This document shows, piece by piece, positions 50,184 through 57,409 of a stretch of 64,000 nt of DNA. The stretch spans positions 434,001 through 498,000 of the forward strand of contig NZ_JABAIV010000003.1 in the NCBI RefSeq assembly GCF_013003915.1, read 5' to 3'. The stretch comes from Telluria aromaticivorans (GTDB lineage: Bacteria; Pseudomonadota; Gammaproteobacteria; Burkholderiales; Burkholderiaceae_D). A program made the position numbers and the translations under genes. Below the pieces are notes generated by a model. That model was not told the origin of the DNA. It was given only the letters and a program-made list of their open reading frames with translations, and made no database searches. Position 1 is the stretch's first letter. The number at the start of each line of letters is the position of its first letter.

Positions 50184-51206
50184 ATGGCAATCAGACTCCG
50201 GAAACTCCACGACCAGGTCATGGTCATCACTGGCGCCACCAGCGGCATCGGGCTGACCACCGCGCGCATGGCGGCCGAACGCGGCGCGCGCCTCGTACTC
50301 GCGGCGCGCAGCAGGGATGTGCTCGACGAACTGGCCAGCGAAATGCGCGGCAAGGGCGTGCAGGTGGAAACCGTGGCCGCCGACGTCGGCGAGATCGGCG
50401 ACGTCGAACGCATCGGCGCAAAAGCCATCGAGCGCTTCGGCCGCATCGACACCTGGGTCAACAATGCCGGCATCTCGGTCTTCGGCCGCCTCGAAGAAGT
50501 CAAGCCGGAAGACCACCACCGCCTGTTCCAGACCAATTTCTGGGGCACCGTCAACGGTTCGCTCGAAGCGGTGCGCCGCATGAAGCATCGCGGCGGCGGC
50601 GCCATCATCAACGTGGGCAGCGAAGTGTCGGAGCGCTCGATCCCGCTGCAGGGCATGTATGCCTCATCGAAGCATGCGGTGAAGGGCTTCACCGACGCGC
50701 TGCGCATGGAACTGGAAAAGGAAGGCGCGCCGCTTCAGGTCACGCTGGTGAAGCCGGCCGCGATCGACACGATGTTCGCGGTGCACGCGCGCAATTACAT
50801 GGAGATGGAACCGGCCCTGCCGGCGCCGGTCTACGCACCGGAAGTGGTGGCCGACGCGATTTTGTATTGCGCCGAACACCCGAAGCGCGACATCTTTGCC
50901 GGCGGCGCCGCCAAGATGATCTCGGCGGGCTCGAAAGCCATGCCCGCTTTGTTCGACCGCTACATGAACGCCACCATGTTCAAGCAGCAGAAGTCGGATC
51001 GCCCGACCGCGCCGAACCGGAAGGATGCGCTGTACAAGCCTGACCCATCGAGCGAACTGCGCCAGCGCCAGGGCATGCCGCAGAAAGTACACGAGCGCAG
51101 CATCTATACCAGGACCACGCTGCGCTCGTCGCCGTTGATGACCGCCCTGGTGGGCGGCGGCGCCTTATTTGCCGCCTTTACGCTGACCCGGCGGCTGGGT
51201 CGATAG
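50184..51206 (+). CDS. SDR-family oxidoreductase with C-terminal membrane tail
   Basis: The 340-residue protein has the classical SDR cofactor motif VITGATSGIG, NNAG, a catalytic serine region (NVGSEVSERSIPLQG) and YASSK, so the triad is intact. The C-terminal 60 residues are an extension ending in a hydrophobic segment (LMTALVGGGALFAAFTLTRRLG), suggesting membrane association. AAAGGA precedes the start. Its last 14 codons overlap the 3' end of the convergent acidic-protein gene. Substrate is unknown. Confidence 0.88.
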   Translation: MAIRLRKLHDQVMVITGATSGIGLTTARMAAERGARLVLAARSRDVLDELASEMRGKGVQVETVAADVGEIGDVERIGAKAIERFGRIDTWVNNAGISVFGRLEEVKPEDHHRLFQTNFWGTVNGSLEAVRRMKHRGGGAIINVGSEVSERSIPLQGMYASSKHAVKGFTDALRMELEKEGAPLQVTLVKPAAIDTMFAVHARNYMEMEPALPAPVYAPEVVADAILYCAEHPKRDIFAGGAAKMISAGSKAMPALFDRYMNATMFKQQKSDRPTAPNRKDALYKPDPSSELRQRQGMPQKVHERSIYTRTTLRSSPLMTALVGGGALFAAFTLTRRLGR

Positions 51207-51602
51207 GAAATCGGTGTCCTCCTCGGTCAGCGGCAGGTCGGGGATGGAGATGATCTGGTCGGTGTCGATGTCGGCGCCGTCCTTCGCCACTGCATCGCGG
51301 CCAGCTGCCGCGCGTTCGCCGGTGCCACCCATGTCGCTGTCGCCCGAGAAGTCGGCGTCGCCTACATCGGGACCGGCGGTGCCGTCGGCGTGACTGGCTT
51401 CCATGTCCGAGGTGGTGCCACCGTCGAAGTCGAGGATCTGGTCCGGGTCGAGCGCATCGGCAAAGCCGGGGCCGCCTACGACGTCGCTGCCGGTGTCGGA
51501 AATATCGCTGGGGCCGAGGGCGCCGATGCCATGTCCCTTGCCGAGACTGCGGTCCGGGCCTTCCGGGAAGTTGTCCGGATCAAGTGTGCTGCTGCCTGTC
51601 AT
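51165..51602 (-). CDS. Acidic Asp/Gly-rich protein of unknown function
   Basis: The 145-residue protein is strikingly acidic (e.g. SDISDTGSDVVGGPGFADALDPDQILDFDGG, VGDADFSGDSDMGG, DIDTDQIISIPDLPLTEEDTDFL) and probably disordered. No signal peptide or family is recognised. GGAGGC lies before the ATG, supporting expression. The last 42 bp overlap the end of the convergent SDR gene, an antisense overlap of coding ends. Short Asp/Gly repeats suggest Ca2+ or DNA-mimic possibilities; there is no firm evidence. Confidence 0.72.
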   Translation of the reverse strand: MTGSSTLDPDNFPEGPDRSLGKGHGIGALGPSDISDTGSDVVGGPGFADALDPDQILDFDGGTTSDMEASHADGTAGPDVGDADFSGDSDMGGTGERAAAGRDAVAKDGADIDTDQIISIPDLPLTEEDTDFLSTQPPGQRKGGK

Positions 51603-51698
51603 ACTGCCTCCAAAACGTAAATTAGCCGTACCCTCAGGCTACCGTTTTTTGCAACATGGCGTCGCCGCGCACGGCTGGCGCATTCCAGCTGGCCGTAC

Positions 51699-52715
51699 TC
51701 AGAAACCGCGCCGCATCCCGACGTTGATCGCACCGCCACCACCCGGCCGGATGCCGACCTCGGGCAGGCCGCTGGTATGGCGGATATGCGAATAGGCCGC
51801 ATAGAAATCCATCCGGCGCGACACCGCATAGGTCGCGCCGACCGCCACCTGGCGCGCGTCGCGGTTGGCCGGATCGCGGTCGTTCTTGCGGATGAAGGAT
51901 GCGAGCAGCGTGGTGGCGTGGCCGAGCGGCACTGCGACGCCGGCCAGCACGTCGCGGCTGTTGGTCGATTGCGTCGTGGTGATGACGCCGGCGCCGTAGG
52001 GATTGTCCGGATTGAACAGCGGCGAACTGCCCCAGCCGCGGTTGGCGCTGTAGGCCGCGTAGGCCGTGCCCCAGCCGAGCCGCATGTTGGCCGCGATGAT
52101 GGAATTCTTGGCCGCCATGCTGATGCCGGTCTGGTCGTAGCGGGTAATCTTGGCGACGTTGCGGTTCTGGTGCGCCGCGCGGATCGTGAACGGGCCGGCG
52201 TTGACGCCGACCGTCATGCCCCAGGCGCGTCCGGACGGCGAACCGTCGATGTCGCCCTTGCCCCAGGATGAACCGGCCATGAAGTTGCTGTACCTGCCCT
52301 GGTAGTTGACGCTGTCGTCGGTGCGGCGCGCGCCTGCGGCCCCGCTGCCATTGCCGGCCAGGCCGCCGTGGAAGGGGTCGCCCACGTCGTTCAGCGTCGT
52401 GAAGTCCACGGTGTACTGGCGTCCGACGGTCAACACGGATGCTTCGCCTGCGCGGCGCGCTTCCGCCTCCTGCGCCGTCTCCAGCATGAAGATGGCCGGC
52501 GCATCGCTCGGGATATTCCCGGCAGTTTCCAGCCCGCTCTTTACAGGCACGTTCTTGCTGCCAACCTCTGCAGGCGGCGACGTGCACCCACTGGTGCAAG
52601 CAGCTTCCCTGACAACCCCGGCGCCTGCGCTCCCATCGGGTGCGTCAGCATTCTGGGCCGAGGCGCAAGCCGCACTCGCTCCGAGTACGGCGCATGCGAC
52701 TATGGACATCTTCAT
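51699..52715 (-). CDS. Gram-negative porin with atypical N-terminal region
   Basis: The 338-residue protein has a normal porin signal peptide (IVACAVLGASAACASAQ) and, from about residue 93, typical betaproteobacterial porin sequence (LTVGRQYTVDFTTLNDVGDPF, NSIIAANMRLGWGTAYAAY, SRRMDFYAAYSHIRH and terminal GMRRGF). Residues about 22-92 are not barrel-like: Ala/Ser/Gly-rich, with a CTSGC pair, and they replace the first strands usually beginning SSVTLYG. Overall length is near normal for the family (about 350-380) but the first beta-strands appear missing. AGAGGGA precedes the ATG at 52715. Confidence 0.82.
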   Translation of the reverse strand: MKMSIVACAVLGASAACASAQNADAPDGSAGAGVVREAACTSGCTSPPAEVGSKNVPVKSGLETAGNIPSDAPAIFMLETAQEAEARRAGEASVLTVGRQYTVDFTTLNDVGDPFHGGLAGNGSGAAGARRTDDSVNYQGRYSNFMAGSSWGKGDIDGSPSGRAWGMTVGVNAGPFTIRAAHQNRNVAKITRYDQTGISMAAKNSIIAANMRLGWGTAYAAYSANRGWGSSPLFNPDNPYGAGVITTTQSTNSRDVLAGVAVPLGHATTLLASFIRKNDRDPANRDARQVAVGATYAVSRRMDFYAAYSHIRHTSGLPEVGIRPGGGGAINVGMRRGF

Positions 52716-52911
52716 GGCGTCATTCCCTCTCTGAAGCTTCGTTATCCACTTCTTCGACGAACTGATCTGTCTAATAACGCACATAAAACAGCACCAGGCA
52801 GGTAAAACCGGTGCAGCGTGCGGGGCTGAGCAGAACTTTGGCCAGCCATGGTTTGTTCTACACCGTAGAATGAGTGGACACAAGAGACTTTCACAAAACT
52901 TGAGGAGACCG

Positions 52912-54246
52912 ATGAAACCAGCAGCCTTTTCCCTCCCGACCCTGGCGCTGGCGCTGTGCGCCGCCCTGGCTCCCCTGCCCTCGCTGGCCCAGCAGCAGGC
53001 CGCTCCTGTGCCGATGCAGCATGTTGCCTGGTCGAAAAATGCGAACATCTACGAAGTCAACATTCGCCAATATACGAAAGAAGGCACGTTCAACGCCTTC
53101 GCCGCGCACCTGCCGCGCCTCCGCAAGATGGGCGTGGACGTGCTGTGGCTGATGCCGGTGCAGCCGATCGGCGTCAAGAACCGCAAGGGCACGCTCGGCA
53201 GCTACTACGCGGTACGCGACTACACCGCCGTCAACCCGGAATTCGGCACGATGGACGACTTCAAGCGCCTCGTGAAGCAGGCCCAGGGCATGGGCATGCG
53301 CGTCATCGTTGACTGGGTCGCCAACCACACCGCCTTCGACCATCCCTGGACCGTCCAGCACAAGGACTGGTACCTGAAGGACGCCAAGGGCGAGATCTTC
53401 CCGGTGACGTACACCGAAGGCGCGGAGCCGGAATACTGGACCGACGTCACCGGCCTGGACTGGAAGCAGCCGGGCCTGTGGAAAGGCATGACCGATGCGA
53501 TGGCCTTCTGGGTGCGCGAAACCGGCATCGACGGCTTCCGCGCCGACGTTGCGGCCAAGGTGCCGACCGCCTTCTGGGAACAGACCCGGGTCGAGCTGGA
53601 GAAAATCAAGCCGGTCTTCATGCTGGCCGAGGCCTGGCAGCCCGAGTTGCACAACAAGGCCTTCGACATGACCTATGGCTGGGACACGGTGACCATCTTC
53701 AAGGACATCGCCAAGGGCAAGGCCGATGCGAAAGCCCTGCGCACCCTGCTGGAAAAGCCGCCGCTGGCCTATCCGGACCACGCTTACCGCATGCGCTTCA
53801 CCAGCAACCACGACGAGAATTCATGGCACGGCAGCGACAAGGAGCACTACGGCCCGGCCTTCAAGGCCATGGCCGTGCTGGCGGCAACCCTGCCCGGCAT
53901 GCCACTGATTTACGGCGGCCAGGAAGCGGGCCTGGACAAGCGCATCGAATTCTTCGAGAAGGACCCGATCGAGTGGAAAGGCTATCCGCTGGCCCCCTTC
54001 TATACCGGGCTGCTCAAGCTCAAGCACGACAACCGCGCGCTGTGGAACGGGCAGTATGGCGGCCCCGCGCAGGTGCTGGAGACGGGCAACGACAAGGTGT
54101 TCGCGTTCCGGCGCGAGAAGGACGGCAACCGGGTGCGGGTGACGGTCAATTTGTCGGGGGCGACGCAGCAGTACAGCGTGCCGGGTGGCGGGGCGAAACG
54201 CTCGCTGGGGGCGTGGGAGTACGTGATTGATGCGCCGGTGAAGTGA
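52912..54246 (+). CDS. Secreted alpha-amylase-family glycoside hydrolase (GH13)
   Basis: The 444-residue protein has a signal peptide (ending PSLAQ) and the GH13 regions DWVANH (134-139), GFRADVA (nucleophile Asp212), FMLAEAWQ (acid/base Glu240) and SNHDEN (Asp301), so the catalytic triad is complete. It acts on alpha-glucans in the periplasm or outside the cell. GAGGAG sits before the ATG at 52912. It diverges from the porin, which may admit its oligosaccharide products; this is inference. Confidence 0.9.
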   Translation: MKPAAFSLPTLALALCAALAPLPSLAQQQAAPVPMQHVAWSKNANIYEVNIRQYTKEGTFNAFAAHLPRLRKMGVDVLWLMPVQPIGVKNRKGTLGSYYAVRDYTAVNPEFGTMDDFKRLVKQAQGMGMRVIVDWVANHTAFDHPWTVQHKDWYLKDAKGEIFPVTYTEGAEPEYWTDVTGLDWKQPGLWKGMTDAMAFWVRETGIDGFRADVAAKVPTAFWEQTRVELEKIKPVFMLAEAWQPELHNKAFDMTYGWDTVTIFKDIAKGKADAKALRTLLEKPPLAYPDHAYRMRFTSNHDENSWHGSDKEHYGPAFKAMAVLAATLPGMPLIYGGQEAGLDKRIEFFEKDPIEWKGYPLAPFYTGLLKLKHDNRALWNGQYGGPAQVLETGNDKVFAFRREKDGNRVRVTVNLSGATQQYSVPGGGAKRSLGAWEYVIDAPVK

Positions 54247-54285
54247 CGTGTGGAGGTAAGGCGGTGCGCGGCGTCGAAAGGTTTT

Positions 54286-54388
54286 CGTAGGGTGGTCGGC
54301 TCTGCCGACCGCGCGTTCAACCTGATCATGTGTCGCCACGGTGCATGCCAGAGTTGAACGCGCGGTCGGGGGACCCGACCACCCTACG
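54286..54388. repeat. Palindromic repeat copy H
   Basis: The arm hairpins read GTGGTCGGCTCTGCCGACCGC and GCGGTCGGGGGACCCGACC, so GTGGGC has become GTGGTCGG on both arms with matching complements. It lies between the amylase-family gene (plus) and the cyclase gene (minus). Confidence 0.9.
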
Positions 54389-54425
54389 CGTTTATTCCGG
54401 CAGATTTAATGCGGCCTCCGGCCAT

Positions 54426-56120
54426 CTAAGCCGATGCCGCCAGCGCAACCCCATTCTTCCCGGTCCGCTTGACCGCATACATCGCGTGGTCCGCACGTGC
54501 CAGCCAGGCATCCAGGTCCGGCGCATCTTCCGCCCCGTGCAGCGCCACGCCGATGCTGGCGCCAACCGTCACCGTGGCGGTGCGCAGCACGAAGGCTTCC
54601 TTCATACGCGCCAGCAGCTTGCGCGCCGTGTCTTCGGCGTGCGCTGCGTCGGTCAGCATTTCCAGCACCACGACGAATTCGTCGCCGGCCAGGCGCGCCA
54701 CCATGTCGGTCTTGCGGACCCCCTGCACCAGGCGCTGGCCGAACTGGCGCAGCAGTTCGTCGCCCTCTTCGTGGCCATGGTTGTCGTTGACGGCCTTGAA
54801 GCCGTCCATGTCGAGGAACAGCAATGCACTCGGGCGCCCTACGCGGCGCGCGCGGCTCATGGTCTCGGGCAGCGCCTCGAGCAGCGCACGCCGGTTCGGC
54901 AGGCCGGTGAGCACGTCGCGCAGCAACAGCGCCTGCAGTTCCGCCGTGCGTTCGGCCACGGTGGCCTCGAGCCGCTCGTTCAGGGCGATCAGCGCCTCGC
55001 GGTGCGCGGTTTCGCTGCGCACCAGGTCGCGCATGGTGCTCGATAAAATCTGCGCTTCGAGGAAGCCGTCGATCTGGGGAATCGGCGGCGGCTCCTTGCC
55101 GGCATCGGTAGCCGCCGTCACCCGTTCGATCGCTTCGCGCAGCACCGCCATCGGGCGCGTCAGGCGGCGCGCGAGCAGCACCGCCGCGACGGCCAGCACC
55201 ATGCCCAGCAGCGCGCTCCAGCCCAGCATGCGCTGCTTCAGGTCGACCGCGCTTTCCAGTGCCCTGTCTTCGGTCTGCCGCACCAGCACGGTCCAGCGCA
55301 GCGAGGACGGGTCGAGCATGTCGCCGGTCTGGCTGTAGCCGGTCAGGTAGGCGCGCCCGTCCGGCCACACTTCGCGCAGCGACCCCGTCATGCCCTTCTG
55401 CGCCAGGCGCAAGCTGGTGGTGTTGACTTTGCGTTCGACCAGCGACTGCGGGCCGAGCATGACGGTGCCGTCGTCGCGGATGACGAGGATCTCGGCGCCA
55501 TACTCGCGCAGCGCCGGCGTGAGCAGGGTGCGCGCGTGGCGGCGTGCCCATTCCCAGCTCAGGTGCATGCCCAGCACGCCGACCGGCTTGCCGCTGCGGT
55601 CGAGGATCGGGCCGGAGACGTCCACGAAGCGCCAGGGGTCGGGCGTCTTCGGCAGGATTTTTTCGAGCAGCACGGCGGGATGGTAGTCGGTGGCATGCAC
55701 GCCCTGGATGCCGGCCAGGAACCAGGGACGCTTGCCCACGTTGGCGCCTTCCAGCATGCGCCCGGTCGATGCCGTCACGGCGCCGTCGATGTCGGCAATG
55801 CCGATCCAGGCGTAATCGGGGAAAGTGCGCTGCAGGCTTTCCAGCACGGTGCGGGCTTCTTCCGGATTCTGCGCGTGCCGCACCTGGGGCAGCTGGGTCA
55901 GGAGTTTGGCGTCGCCGATGGCCTGCTCGATCACGCGGTTGAGCGAATCGCGCATCTGCCACGACAGCTGCTGGAGGCGCAGCTCGGCTTCTTCGGACGA
56001 TTGGCGCACCGCGAAATGACTCACCAGCGTCAGCTGCAAGGCGACGGTCAGGGCCACCGTTGCGCAGACGGCCAGTGTCATCAAACTGGACAGTCGCAGT
56101 TTACCGAAGAAGCTATTCAT
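54426..56120 (-). CDS. Diguanylate cyclase with periplasmic Cache sensor (AGDEF)
   Basis: The 564-residue protein has a membrane helix (about 12-33), a dCache-like periplasmic domain (about 38-285; YAWIGIADIDGAVTASTG, GKRPWFLAGIQG, VDVSGPILDRSGKPVGVLGMHLSW), a second helix (WSALLGMVLAVAAVLLAR), a HAMP-like/coiled-coil linker and a GGDEF domain. The active loop is AGDEF (first Gly to Ala), which is still seen in active cyclases. An I-site RxxD (RKTD) lies five residues upstream. No EAL domain follows. It is convergent with the amylase-family gene across repeat H. Confidence 0.9.
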   Translation of the reverse strand: MNSFFGKLRLSSLMTLAVCATVALTVALQLTLVSHFAVRQSSEEAELRLQQLSWQMRDSLNRVIEQAIGDAKLLTQLPQVRHAQNPEEARTVLESLQRTFPDYAWIGIADIDGAVTASTGRMLEGANVGKRPWFLAGIQGVHATDYHPAVLLEKILPKTPDPWRFVDVSGPILDRSGKPVGVLGMHLSWEWARRHARTLLTPALREYGAEILVIRDDGTVMLGPQSLVERKVNTTSLRLAQKGMTGSLREVWPDGRAYLTGYSQTGDMLDPSSLRWTVLVRQTEDRALESAVDLKQRMLGWSALLGMVLAVAAVLLARRLTRPMAVLREAIERVTAATDAGKEPPPIPQIDGFLEAQILSSTMRDLVRSETAHREALIALNERLEATVAERTAELQALLLRDVLTGLPNRRALLEALPETMSRARRVGRPSALLFLDMDGFKAVNDNHGHEEGDELLRQFGQRLVQGVRKTDMVARLAGDEFVVVLEMLTDAAHAEDTARKLLARMKEAFVLRTATVTVGASIGVALHGAEDAPDLDAWLARADHAMYAVKRTGKNGVALAASA

Positions 56121-56304
56121 GGACGAAAAATTAACTTTGAGATTTCAATTGTCGCACATTGTAACAAGCTTCCTATCTAGGAATAAATACAAATGAGCAT
56201 CAACTGTTGCCTCACAGGCTAGATTCGTCGTATTTACAACACGGCAACGCCGGTTCGCCGCCGGGGATACCGACCGGATGATGCGCGCCCCATGAAAAAC
56301 GGAT

Positions 56305-56952
56305 TCAGTTGCCGAAGTAGCGGCCCGGGCGGTGCCAGGCCATGACCATGCTGCTCATGGCGATCGCGCTCAGCGAAGACCAGCCGACCAGTTCCGGCGT
56401 CACGATCAGCAGCGCCAGCAGCAGGATGACGGCGTCGATCAGCACCTGGGTGCGGCCGGCATTGATGGCGTACTTCTTCTGCAGCCAGAGCGTGACGATA
56501 CCGGTGCCGCCCACGCCCGCGCCATGGCGCGCCAGGGCCAGGATGCCCATGCCGCAGAAAGTGCCGCCGCCCAGGGCGGCCAGCATCGGGTTCACGTGAC
56601 CAATGACCAAACCGTAAGGCACGAGCTTGAGCATCGCCATGATCAGCACGCTGACGGCGAGCGACTTGATGGTGAAGCGCGCGCCCATGAACAGGTAGCC
56701 GAACAGGAAGAACGGCAGGTTGATGAACATGAACAGCAGGCCGACCGAATAGCCGCTGGTATAGGAAAGCAGCAGCGAAATACCGGCCACGCCGCCCGTG
56801 ATCAGCCCCGCAGCCTGCAGCAGCAGGACACCCATGACGACAAACAGCACGCCCACGGCAATGCCGTAGAGGTCATCCAGGAAGGTATGCGGCTTGACGG
56901 ACACGGGACGGTTGGCCTGCACGGCTGGAGATGGCAAGGTACCCTGCATCAT
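56305..56952 (-). CDS. YitT-family membrane protein
   Basis: The 215-residue protein has about five or six membrane helices with family features (ITGGVAGISLLLSYTSGYSVGLLFMFINLPFFLFGY, FCGMGILALARHGAGVGGTGIVTLWLQKKY). YitT proteins are widespread, with unknown transport function. The frame is open to 57195, but that part is low in hydrophobicity and lacks a ribosome binding site; ATG-ATG at 56952/56949 is chosen. About half of the 457-bp gap 56953-57409 is promoter-type sequence with no recognisable gene; the rest is repeat I. Confidence 0.82.
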   Translation of the reverse strand: MMQGTLPSPAVQANRPVSVKPHTFLDDLYGIAVGVLFVVMGVLLLQAAGLITGGVAGISLLLSYTSGYSVGLLFMFINLPFFLFGYLFMGARFTIKSLAVSVLIMAMLKLVPYGLVIGHVNPMLAALGGGTFCGMGILALARHGAGVGGTGIVTLWLQKKYAINAGRTQVLIDAVILLLALLIVTPELVGWSSLSAIAMSSMVMAWHRPGRYFGN

Positions 56953-57260
56953 TGCACCGCCGATGCAGCAAAGGGAGACGCACGCACGGCGTCCGTGGTG
57001 CAAGGCGAAGACAGCGAGCCGGACAGGAGACGGTGATTCATTTTCCTCATGGTTCTCAGAGTGGCTGCCACAGTGCCGGGAGATGGCACTCGCGATACCA
57101 AAATACGGGAACGTGGATGGTACTGCTGGGTATAGCCACTTATTATTACGCATGTTGCAGCGCAATGTAAGACGACCAAACGATATGTCGGTCATTCGGG
57201 AAATGAATAACGGTGGGTGTTGGAGTGCGATGCGTGCGATACGCGGATGCTACGGGGACT

Positions 57261-57395
57261 CGTAGGGTGGGCGGGTCTCCCGCCCGCGCGTTCAAACATC
57301 GTATGAATACGCGCGATGGCTGCACATATTCGGGTTGAACGCGTGGGCAAGGTAGTTCAGGCCAGTGGCCTGAACTACGAATTGCCCACCCTACG
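57261..57395. repeat. Palindromic repeat copy I
   Basis: Left hairpin GTGGGCGGGTCTCCCGCCCGC. The right-arm apex carries a nested GTAGTTCAGGCC-AGT-GGCCTGAACTAC hairpin. It lies just past the dctM stop, upstream of yitT (tandem, both minus). Confidence 0.9.
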
Positions 57396-57409
57396 GGGTA
57401 ACTCTGATC

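Noticed and set aside
56953..57195. 81-residue N-terminal extension of the YitT protein
   Set aside because: There is no ribosome binding site, the composition is polar and unlike a membrane protein N-terminus; the ATG pair at 56952/56949 fits the family length.
27432..57395. Palindromic repeats as insertion sequences
   Set aside because: They are 100-190 bp, contain no open frame with transposase motifs and show no target-site duplications that I can identify; they fit REP/MITE-like elements.
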